Notes under the pieces: generated by a model
What the model was told of the DNA's origin: nothing
Databases searched by the model: none
Seen by the model: only the letters and a program-made list of their open reading frames with translations
Translations under genes and position numbers: made by a program
Part shown: one piece after another, positions 1-12,500 of the stretch
Position numbering within the stretch: position 1 is the stretch's first letter
Layout: the number at the start of each line of letters is the position of its first letter
Assembly: GCA_905250125.1 (NCBI GenBank)
Contig: CAJNOL010000469.1
Location: forward strand, 62,001 to 126,000
Direction of reading: 5' to 3'
Length of the DNA stretch: 64,000 nt
DNA from: Rotaria sordida
Lineage: Eukaryota; Rotifera; Eurotatoria; Philodinida; Philodinidae

Positions 1-89
1 TAACAGTACGAAGATACTTTTTATTGTCCGAGAAGTAATTTTTAAACAAACAAAGTGAACTAAGTGATGGCATTACAGATTCCTTTTGT

Positions 90-480
90 TTTCTTTTTAA
101 GCAGCAAGAAGGGATTACAACTTCAATGATGTAAAAAAATCCCTAAAAAATGGCACTGCTTCTATAAAGGTTTTTCTTATATGATAATAAAAAAAGGATC
201 ACGAGAGTGGCTAATCCTAAAAACGAGTTTTCAAACAAAAAAGAAAGTCATTGGCTACAATAAAGTTCTTTCGAGAATTCTTGAAGATACGATCGAAAAC
301 CTATAAAACGAGAAAAAAACGAAAAAGATTTTTGGTTTCTTTTTCAAAAACAGCTTATTTTTCGAATTATGAGAGATCAGATCACGAGCTATCTTTTCCT
401 GCATCTATCTTAATTTTCATTATTCTGACGAAAAGCGACTTTTTTTGAGAGGATGACCTTAATCTGACTTTTCGACTGGT
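90..480 (+). repeat. Dispersed repeat, copy 1
   Basis: This block resembles 22430-22890 in the same orientation. Shared stretches include 'tcttatatgataataaaaa', 'agcttatttttcgaat'-like text and 'gcgaaaagcgactttttt', in the same order with many differences. No intact protein is seen. It lies just beyond the 3' end of the SAC2 gene, while the second copy lies beyond DR1, so the pair brackets the SAC2-DR1 locus. Probably an old mobile element of unknown class. Confidence 0.5.
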
Positions 481-530
481 TGTTTTTTTTTTGCATCAGT
501 ATTTTTGAAGTAAAATAAAAACTAAAATGT

Positions 531-3500
531 TTACTCATTTAATTCACTATCATTAATAAGAGGCCAAGTACCAAAACAATCTTCAGTTTCTTCACAAACA
601 AACATTTTTCGACAATCAAGTATCATTTGTCTTAAAATATCTTCACGATTTGTTACCTAAAAAAATAAAATTTCTTTGATATTCATATACGAAAATTCAA
701 ATAGAAAATCTTACTACTTCCATTGGAATGTCAACAAAATCAGAATTAACTCTTGTTATGACATCTTTATTTGTTTCCATAGTTGATGATTTTTGTTTTT
801 GCATTGCATCATAACATTGTTGTCGCAAAGTATCCTTTTTAAAACGACGATAATAACGATTTGCTGAGATTTTTCCATCAGCTAAAACACCTTTTATATC
901 ACGACGACCTGTACGTGTAAAATCACCCTAACAAAAAAAGTACATGTCAAATTTTTAAGATAGATTATTCAATTTATTTTATTATGTGGGCCTGTTCAGA
1001 TATAAGAATGAAGCTCAGATTTGAATCAATCAAATATTCTATTAACAGATTTTTTTTCCAAAGCGAATGTTTCATATAAGTATAAAAGAAAAAAGATATA
1101 GTTAACTTCTACAATGAAGAATTTTTTTGTTTCTGGAAACAAATTCTATTATTATTATGAAGAATAACAAACGGACAAAAGAGAAGATTTCTATTCAAAT
1201 TAATTTTATAAATTTAATCGAATCTCAGTAGTAAATAAAAAAAGAATCTTTCTTAGATTTTTTTTCTCTTATAAAATTTAACAGAAAATAATTGACAATA
1301 TTAAAAAAATACTAAAGAATCTTCTTCATCCATCTAATAGTGGATGCAACCAGTTTGATAAAAGAGAATCAACTTAATTTCATGGAATAATATTTATAAT
1401 CTATCCACCTAGAATTTGTTTCATATAAATATACAAATTATGAGTCACGTTAATATTAAAAATTAACAAAGAATAATAAAACAAAATAACCTTGTACGTT
1501 AACTTATTTCAGCCAATGTTAATGTATAGTTAAAGTATATATTCGAAGTCAAGCACGGGGATGTAGCTCATATGGTAGAGCGCTCGCTTAGCATGCGAGA
1601 GGTATTGGGATCGATGCCCAACTTCTCCACTTTTTCTTATTTTAATTCAATTTTTATCATTTCTATACTAAGTTGAAAACAATATCATATTCAACTGGAT
1701 TGTTACAGAAAATATTCTTTTTCTTGAACGTTTAAATTTAATCGTTACGTGAGAAAAAATTAAAAAAAGTCTTTTTTCGAAAATTCATTCTCTTTTAAAA
1801 AAGCGATTTAAGCAATGTTTGCAAAAAATGTTAAATAAAAGGAAAGACAAAAAGATAAAACATATTTTCTATAGCAATATAATTGAATATGATATTGTCT
1901 TCAACTTAATATAGAAATGATAAAAATTGAATTAAAATAAGAAAAAGTGGAGAAGTTGGGCATCGATCCCAATACCTCTCGCATGCTAAGCGAGCGCTCT
2001 ACCATATGAGCTACATCCCCGTGCTTGACTTCGAATATATACTTTAACAATACATTAACACTGACTAATATATACTTATGAAAATTCTTCAAAGAGATAC
2101 TCTCCTTTTGTTTTACTATTCTTCGGTAATTAGTACAAGTTCATCCTAATCACACGCATTTACATTCGTGAGCATAATTTACACAACACGAAAATTCTAC
2201 ACCAGTTATTACCAAAATTCTTATTACCTATCACGATACATATGATGTGTTCGAACGTGTTTATGGTAATGCTCAAATAAGAGAGAATGGGTTTCTTGTT
2301 GTAAAAGATAATTCAGGTGGTCACACAGAAATACGTGGAAAGAATGAATATAACACTGGAATACACAAATTTTCTTTTTGAATCGAACAAATAACTTCAA
2401 ATGAATGGATCTTTTTTTGGAATCATCTCAAAATCAGAACCTATGCAATGCAATTCCTTTTATTTACAGTCGAGTTATGGCTGGTCAAGCAGAAATCAAA
2501 TCTATGTTGGTGTCGCTAATCAGGAAGAGCACGGAGAAACCATAAAAATCATTCAAAATGATACTATCATACTGTTGATTGACTGTGACCAAAAAAAAAT
2601 AGTACTTCGAAATGATCGATTGAATCGTACTATAGAGTTATTGATTGATATCAACAAATGTTCATTTCCATGGCAATTTCATCTCAATCTTTATGAAGCT
2701 AATACTCATGTGTGAATCCTAAATTCGTCTAATTAAAACTCAATTTTTTCTCTTTCCTCTGAAATTTTTCCAAATTTCCGACTTTGGTTTGCCTTGATAC
2801 ATGAGTTTCAAGACGAAATAAGTTCTCAATTATAATCTCAATATTTCACTTTTGTAACCAAGTTTTTAATGAAAAAGATTGTAATAAAGAGCAACAAAAA
2901 ATGTTATTAAAGAAAATAAACTCTGATCCTTATTCTCATAGAAAGTTAAAGATGTTTCATGGTTTGTAGGTTTGTTAATTTTTTCTGATAAGATGATCAA
3001 AACTATCAACTTGCATTTATGTCTTTGAATATAAGAACAACATATCGATTGTTTTTTTTTCTAGATCGATATTGTTTGATAATTTTTTTGAAAATATAAT
3101 ATTCAAATGATTATCTTCCATAAAGATCTTATCAAACGAACAATTGTCATTAGAGATTTTCGATAAATAAATATTTTAGAAAAGAAATGAAATTCAGATT
3201 TTTTTCATCGTTAGATCATCATTTAATACAGAATCTTGTTATTCTTAGATGAAAAAACAAAAAGATCTTACATTTGACATTTAACCCAAAAAACTTCTTT
3301 TATTCTATTTGTTTTCAATTATTAAATAAAATAATAAATTTAACAAAATAATCAAAATTTAATGTATTAAACTATGCGAGCTCAAAAGTAATAATATTTT
3401 GCGGTGAGTTGTTAATCTTAAAAAAAAAACTTTTATTCGAATAAATATTAAATAAAAATTTGCATGATTTCAAAAGAGACCTATCTTTACGTGTTATTTC

Positions 3501-6500
3501 ATTTCAGGACGAATTACTATAAGAAAATGAAGCTAGATGATAATTATTTTAAATGATGAAAACTTCAAACGATAATTGCTCTCGTTCATCAACTTATCGA
3601 TTTTCTCTTTGTTTTATTCAAGTAGATTGAGCAAATCTGCTCTTTCTGCATTATATTGATATATCTATCACCACGTACACATGTTCATATTCTTCTTCGA
3701 TAAGTTATATTATGATTCTACAAGTAAGAAACGCTCTTAGTTCTATTCGACAAAAGTGAAATATTAATTTTGTTGATATATGTTCGAAAATATAAAAATG
3801 TTTCTTCTTCAATCTGTTGATCAAGATTACAATAGAATATGTTTTCTTTTGAATTTGATCGTGTCGTTTGAAAAATCAAAGAAAAAAAAAATCTTCCAAT
3901 TTCTATATTAATACACCAGAGTTTTTTTCTACATACTAATATCTATTTAAAAAAAAAAGTCGTGAGTGTTTTTTCGAATAACTTTTGATAGAAACAAAAT
4001 AGAGACTTGCGATTTTCACTGTTGAAAATAAGAGATAAAGATGCATCGAACCATGAAAATCGCAGATCTCTATCGTATTTATCTTAAAAGTTATTCAAAA
4101 AACGCTCATGACTTTTCTTTCTTGAAATGGATATTAACTAAGATGGAAAAAGTGAGGCTTCCGTGCTCCGAAAGTCTCGCTTTTTCTCCCTTGATGTTAA
4201 CTAGTCTCATCTTACGAAGGACAATAATGAGACTAATCAAGGTAGAACAAATTCAAATTCAGCGTTGATTTTATGTTTGTATTTATTCGTTTCTTTATTC
4301 TTTTATGAAATGAAAAATTTTTCTCGGTATTATCTTGAATATATGCTAAACATTTTTATTTCAATTCAAATTTCAACATATAAACACTTTCTTGACGATA
4401 GTATTTGTGTTTTATACTTATTTTTATACAAAAATTTAATTATATCAAAAGTAACTCAAATGTTTTCGTTATATAGTGAAATTCATAAAAGATGTTTGTC
4501 TTTACTCTACCACTTATGTCGACTACTTTGCTCAGATCAACACACATTTTTCATCGTCAACGTGCTTTATTATTGTGTTGTTTGTTGACAAAAGAATGGT
4601 GTATGTTGAAAATTTTATCAAATTCTTTTTTCTAGTTTTATTACACTGATCGTTGTAATAAAACTCTATATGGCATCATCAACAATATCATCCAAACTCT
4701 TATGTGTTATATGTAATAAGGGGAAAGGAAGTTTTAAATGTGAAGGATGTTCACAAATGTTTTGTCCAAAACATTCAAATGATCATCGAAATGAATTGAG
4801 TAAACAATTAGAAGAAATTGTTATAACACATGATCTTATGCAACAAACTCTTATTCAACAAATCGAAGATCCTCAACAACATCCATTGTTAAAAAAGATT
4901 AATCAATGGGAAAGAAAAGCAATCACCAAAATTCGAAAAGCAGCAGAAGAGGCTAGAAATAAATTACTCATAACTACAACTGAACATACAACCAATATTA
5001 AACAAAAACTAAAAAATTTATCTAATGAATTACGACAAGGTCAAGAAGATAATGACTTTATTGAAACTGATCTACAACAATGGACACAAAAATTAGAAGA
5101 ACTAGAAAAAGAACTTCATAATCCAACAACTGTTGCTATTCTAGAAGATTCTACACCACTTATTACCAAGATTCTTATTGCCTATCACGATACATATGAT
5201 GTGTTCGAACGTGTTTGTGGTAATGCTCAAATAAAAGAGAATGGCTGTCTTATTGTCAAAGATGGTTCAACTGATCAGGCAGAAATACGCGGAAAAAATG
5301 AATATAATATTGGAAGACATAAATTTTCTTTTCAAATCGAACAATTAACTTCAAATGAATGGATCTTTTTTGGAATCATCTCAAAATCAGAACCTATGCG
5401 GGCATATTCATTTAGTTCAGGATCGAGTTATGGCTGGTCAAATCAAGGTGAAATCTATATCGGCGTTACTGGTCAGGTTAACCACGCAGAAACCATCGGA
5501 ATCGTTCAAAACGATACTATCATACTGTTGATTGACTGTGACCAAAAAAAAATTTTGCTTCAAAATGATCGATTGAATCGTACTATAGAATTGTTGATTG
5601 ATATTAACAAATGTCCATATCCATGGCAACTTCATCTTAATCTTCATGCACCTAATACTCATGTGCGAATTCTAAATTCGTCTAATTAAAACTTGATTTA
5701 TTTTTGCTTTTTTCTGAATCTACAAGTTTCGTTTGCTTTCGTACATGAATTTTCAAGATTCAATCAGTTGTCAACTATAATCTTTATATTTTAGTTTAGT
5801 AACGATTTTTTAAATGAAAAAAAAACGGCTTCAAGCGCAACAAAAAATCTATACTACTATTCTCGTTTTGATAGAAACTTGAAGAGTTATTATAGTCTAT
5901 ATATTTTTTATTGACATGATCAGACCTATCAACTTTGATTTATATCTTTTAATATAAGAACAACTTCTTGATTGTTTCGTTGCAGACCGATAGAGTTTGA
6001 TAATTCTTTTTGAAAATATAATATTTGGATAATTATCTCCGATTAAGATCTTATCGATCCAACGATTATCATAATAGATACTCGATGAATAAATAAATAA
6101 TTTAACAAAAAAACAAATGAAATTTACTTTTTAAAAAAACCTTATCTTATTTTATTTGTTTTCAATCATTTAACGAAATAATGAATTCAATAAGATGATC
6201 GTAAAATATACAAACTTTAAAAAAAACCAGGCATCGTAGCAGACCCTTAAAATATAGGACTATATGTCTACGTAATATATGAATAAATTTCAAAACTCCA
6301 TGTAAATACACGAAATTTTGGAATTTGTTCATATATTACGTAGACATACGGTCCTATATTTTAAGGGTCTGCTACGATGCCTGAAAAAAAACACGTTTTG
6401 TGATTGATTTTCAATCTTAGAAAAAAATTCATACTCAAATCAATATTAAATTAAAATTTGCATAAAGAGATGTGTTTTTATATGTGACTTTAATTCACAA

Positions 6501-9500
6501 TGAATTACTAAAAACAAAAACAAAACAAGACAATAATTATTTTATGCGGCAAAAAACCTTAAATATATTGTTCTATTTTTTACTTTTGACGATAATTTCT
6601 ATCGCCTATCAACATATCGATTTTTCGTTTGTTTTATTAAAGTAAAATGAATAAGTGTGATCTTTCTCTATGATATTAATATGTGCATGATCACCTACAT
6701 GTTCATATTCTTCGCAGTTAAAACTTTGTGCGAAAATTAATTCTATAGAAAGAATTTATTTAGTTGATTATCATTGAAAAAAATTACAAATAGTTTCATC
6801 ATCGGCAACATCGATTCGAATAACTTATGTTCTATGAATGAAAAAAGAAAAAGAAACTTTTCACTGTGAAAGATTTTTATTTATATATTCTTCAAAAAGA
6901 TTCAATTAAATATCGATATGAATTTAATGAAGAAAAACAAGATATTGAACTAATGTGTGATTTTATTTATTAAACATTCATAGAGCAATCAAACAAAATT
7001 TATTATTTAATAAAATTAGTCAACGAGAATAAGAATCAATCAGTAAAAGTTTAAAACTTAAATCTTAATCGAACAACTCAATGATCAATCGACATTAAAA
7101 CTCGATGAACGAAGAAAAAAAAACTTATCAATAGAAAAATTATTTGTATTCAAGAAAATTCTTTTCTATTCATCATTAGAATACATATCCAACATTAACA
7201 CAACATAGATCTCTTACAATAAGTTTGTAATAATATACAAATAAAAGACAATGGATAGTATTCACAAAGAACAAATATACCACTAAACAACTTCGAATTT
7301 ATATCAAAATCGAACAGTTCGTTGAAAAATAATAGATTTTATTTCGTATCACTTTGAAATATGAATTATTGAGTACCATTTATAATAATTTTCCATTCTT
7401 TATTTATTCACTCAGGTAAATTTAGTTTGAATAAATTATCTTTTCCTATTATAAACAAACATCTTGGAATACAGAATCTATATTGTAAGAATAGGTTTTG
7501 TTTGAATGAATTCTTTGGTTTAATTGCCAACGGCATTCGTTAACTCTTGGGGACAAGGAGTTTCTTTTGATAAGATACAAAAATTTTGACAACAATGACT
7601 CTCGGCTTCTATCCCATTTTACGAAATTCTGCTTTTGCTTCATGTCGTTCTAAAAGACTCTGAGTAAAAAAGTTACATAAATTTTCATGTACTCTCAGAT
7701 CCAATAGTCTCTTGTTTCCTCTTGATGTACATGTATGATGATACTATGTGGTATTAATAACATAATTGAAAAAGAGAATACTATTATCATTTAGTAAAAA
7801 TAGATTATCCTACAATTTAGAATCTATTCAAAACGTATATATATGTTTTTGGTCAACAAAGAGATAAAAAGTAAAATATGCACTTTAGTAATATCTAAAA
7901 AAATCCTTATCTATTTCATTGATTTCGTCAGTTGACTAGAAGAACAAAAATATAACTATTATATAAGAAGACTAATAAAGGTAGAATAAATACAAATTCT
8001 CTATTAATTTCACGTTTGTATTCATTCATTCATTTCTTTCTTCTTTTTATAAAATGAAAAAGCTCCATCAACATTAGTCATATTATCATGAGCAATACAC
8101 TATGCACTTTTATTTTAATTCGAATTTCAGAATAAGTATAAACACTTTCTTGAAATTAATATTCGTGTTTTTTATAATATTTTTATACACAATTTAATTG
8201 TGTTCCAAGCTAATGTAGTATTACCAAGATTCTTTCGTTAGATGGCGAAATCTATAAAATTGATTTTTGTTACTTTACTTCGAACAACACATAAGTTTCA
8301 TCATCAGCTTCGTTTACTATTTTATTGTTTATTGACATAAAAAAGGTGTATGTTGAAAATTTTATTGTTTACTTCATTCTCATTTTATTTCACTAGATAT
8401 CATCGTCCTACTCCGTATGGCATCAACAATTGAATCAAATAAAGTTTTATGTATTATATGTAATAAAAGCAAAGGAATTTTCAAATGTGAAGGATGTTCA
8501 AGAATTTTTTGTCCGAAACATTCAATTGATCATAGAAATGAACTTGGTAAACAATTAGAACAAATCGAAGTAACACATGATCTTGTTCAACAAATACTTA
8601 TTCAACAGACAGAAGGCTCTAAGCAACATCTTCTACTAAAAACAATTGATCAATGGGAACAAGAATCTATTGTTAAAATTCGTCAAGCAGCTGAAGAAGC
8701 CAGAAATGAATTGCTCAAATATACTGCTCACCACACAAATCAAGTGAAAAAAAATTTGCAATTGATATTTAACGATATAAAGGAAGGTCGAGAGAATAAT
8801 GATTTTAGTGAAAGTGAGTTACAACAATGGACTCAAAAATTAGAAGAACTAAAAATAGAACTTCATAATCCAATCAATGTTTCTATTCAACAAGATTCTA
8901 TACCACTTGTTACCAAGATTCGCATCGACTATCAAGATACATCAATGAATCCACAGGTAACGCGCTCTTACGCATTTTTGACATTCAGATGGTCTTAACT
9001 TAGCAACTTAATATGATAAAGAGCTGAAATTTATATTGCAAGAGAACTATATGATGCAATTTCTATTTAGCAGAAACTTTCATTTCATTTTGTTAAATTG
9101 TGATGACTCTACAAGAATAGAAAATTCTGGTGTTACATTCATTTTCATTTGTGTTTGTAGCTAAGACAACAGACTTCACTATAGGAAGCTGCGGATCCTT
9201 CCAAACTCGGATGAACTTTCCTCAGTCCAAAGTTTTATTTTTTGTTGGGTGCGGTTACATCTTTTTGCGGACTCATTACTCTCCAGATGAGAAATCCAGC
9301 AACAAGATATAACTGTACGTTGAGCTTTTTCTGAGAGTAGCGAATAAATAGCCGAAACGTTGATCCTTCACTTGTTCATGTACACGAAGGGTGCCAGGTA
9401 TTCATAAAAAAAACCTCGAGTTTGGATCCGACTGGATCCTCGGGTTCATGAAAACGTGGATCCACAGGTTCCTATCTCACTAATATGTGAGAAAAAAAAA

Positions 9501-12500
9501 ACAATAAGGCCATTTCGTCTGTTTCCTGTACAAAAAAAGACTTGATTTTGAATGACGACTATGATTTATTTCGCTATTATTCAAAACAAATGATATTTAT
9601 AAACGACTAAAAAAGGGATCCGAATGAATAAGTTCAATTGTTTTTTGTGCAAGAATTTTTCTGCTCTTTAAGTTGAATAGGCCAATATCTGATGTATTCG
9701 AACGTGTTTGTGGTAATACTCAAATTGAAGAAAATGGTTGTCTTATTCTCAAAGATGATTCAGCTGGTCACACAGAAATACGTGGAAAAAATCAATACAA
9801 TATTGGAAAACATAAATTTTATTTTCGAATCGACCAATTAACTTCAAGTGGATGGATCTTTTTTGGAATTATCTCCAAATCAGAACCTATGCAATATGAT
9901 TCATTTTATTCGCCATCAAGTTATGGCTGGTCAAGCAAAAATCAAATCTATATCGGTGGTGATGATGAAGAATACGACGAAAATACCGAAATTTTCGAAA
10001 ATGATACTATTATCCTATTGATTGATTGTGATCAAAAAAAGATTCTACTACAAAATAATCGGTTGAATCGTACAAGAGAGCTATTGGTTGATATCAAAAA
10101 ATGTCCATTTCCATGGCAACTACATCTCAATCTTCATGCACCTAATACTCATGTACGAATTCTAAATTCTTCGAATTAAGACTCGATCTATTTTCTTCAA
10201 AATTTTTGCGAACTTTCAACTTTCGTTTGTCTTCATACAAATGCAACAAAAAATATTTTTAAAGAAAATAAACTATTATCCTTGTTCTCATCGAAACTCG
10301 AACACTTTTCATTGTTTATAAGTTTTCTAATTTTTTTCTATTGACATAATGATGATTGATCTTTTTGAGTATAAAAACAACTTATCGATTGTTTTTACTC
10401 AGACTGATATAGTTTGATCATTTTTTTATAAAATAAAATATTTGAATAATTGTCTTCCATTACGATCCTATCAATCCAACAATTATCACCATAAATATTC
10501 GATAAATATTTTACAGAAGAAATCAAATACAAATTTTTTATCGTTAGATAATAATTTAATATATAATCTCGTCATTCTCATATGAAAAAAAAAGAGATAT
10601 TACATTTGATATGCATCTTAAAAGACTTATCTTGCTTTATTTCTTTTCAACCATTTAATTATTCGAATAACTTTTAAACTGAAATTTGCGTACCAAACCA
10701 TGTTTTTACATCTTATTTTAATTTATAACTAATTATTTTAACAAAATTATGTTAGACAATAATTATTTTAAATGACAAAAGGTTAAAATACGTAATTCAA
10801 AAGTCACTGTACTGAGAAACAATCGAATATCTTTGATTAGGCTCAAGCAAACGGACTGATCTCTTTTTCACAACCATAAAAGCATGTTCACACTGCATCT
10901 CCATAAAAAAAACAAGACTAGAGGGAATTTTTTTTTAAGTGTCACTATTGGCTTCAACAAAAAAACTTTATTTTTTCACTGGTAGACAAAAAAAAGCAAT
11001 GTACTCTGAAGAGAAGCCATTTTATCAAGATAAAATGCAAATAATCAAATGATCTTTTGATTACAACAGATTGTTCATTCATGTCTTTTCCCTTCTTATT
11101 TTTCTCCTTTCATTCTACTATATTCCATATTGATAGTCCATACGATATAAAGCTTTTTTTCTTGTATACTTTTAGTCATATTCATCTATAATTTTGTTTC
11201 GTCTATTCTCACTACGTCTTGTTCTTGTCTGTTTATCATTTTCTATCTTATATTTATTGTGTAACTCTTATTTCGAGCTGATGTATCCGTACATGCTGAG
11301 ATCCATGGAAAAAGAATAAAGGATCTCACAAAACAACCGTAACCATAGATGGTAGATGAATATGGTTCTACACATTTTCCACTACTGGAAGCATCTTTAG
11401 TTTTTAAAATATCGTTTTTTATTTGTTAAAACTTTGTTTTTCTCTATACGCAAACCTTGAAATAATTTCATCAATGATATTGTAGGTATTAAAATCTATT
11501 TCAATTACTGTTTGTTTATGTCAAAGAGGTTTTTTTTCTTTAGATATTAATTAATCTAGTTCTACGAAGGATGGTAATGCGACTAATGAAAGTAGAATAA
11601 CTCCAAATTTATTTGAAAAAAAACTCGCATATTCTACCTTGGTTTTAGTAGCTAAGAATTTTGTTCATATTTATTTGTTTCTTTATTCTGATATGCAATG
11701 AAAAATCCCTGTCGACATTTATCGTATTATTATAACTGATATGTTAATCACTTTTATTTTAATTCCAATTTCAAAATAATACAAACACTTTCTTGACGAT
11801 AATACTTGTGTTTTATATTTATTTTCATACGAAACTTTAGTTTTTTCATTCTAATATGAATCACATAGAAATATTTTTTTCCTCATTATCAGTTGCATTG
11901 ACTACTTTACTCAGAATAACATACACTTTTCATCGTCAACATGCTTTATTATTGGTTTGTTTGTTGACGAAAGAACGATTTACGTTGAAAATTTTATCGT
12001 TTGCTTTTTCTGCTTTTATTTCACCAGTCATTGTCATAACACTTCACATGGCATCATCAACAACATCATCCAAAGTTTTGTGTGTTGTATGTAATAAGAG
12101 AAAAGGAAGTTACAGATGTGAAGGATGTTCACAAATGTTTTGTCCAAAGGATTTGAACGATCATCGAAATGAATTGAGTAAACAATTAGAAGAAACTGTT
12201 GTAGCACATGATCTTATACAACAAACTCTTATTCAACAAATTGAAGATCCTCAACAACATCCTCTATTAAAGAAAATTAATCAATGGGAACAAGAATCTA
12301 TCGTCAAAATTCGTCAAGCAGCAGAAGAGGCTAGAAATAAATTACTCATAACTACAACTGAACATACAACCAATATTAAACAAAAACTGAAAAATTTATC
12401 TAAAGAATTACGACAGGGTCAGGAAGATAATGACTTTATTGAGACTGATCTACAACAATGGACACAAAAATTAGAAGAACTAAAAAAAGAACTTCATAAT

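Larger units (their letters stand above)
1516..2061. repeat. Inverted repeat carrying two tRNA-Ala genes
   Basis: Arms 1516-1697 and 1881-2061 are near-identical reverse complements. Each contains a complete tRNA gene plus about 40 bp of 5' flank and about 65 bp of 3' flank, around a spacer of about 180 bp. The identity extends well past the tRNA, which indicates recent inverted duplication rather than two independent tRNAs. Confidence 0.9.

Noticed and set aside
4265..4588. A 107-codon plus-strand frame before copy B
   Set aside because: It lies in duplicated 5' flank, is not conserved in the other copies and has simple AT-rich composition.
11856..12047. Upstream extension of copy D by 64 codons
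   Set aside because: The extension aligns with untranslated upstream DNA of copies B and C, where it is not open, and the ATG at 12048 matches their starts.
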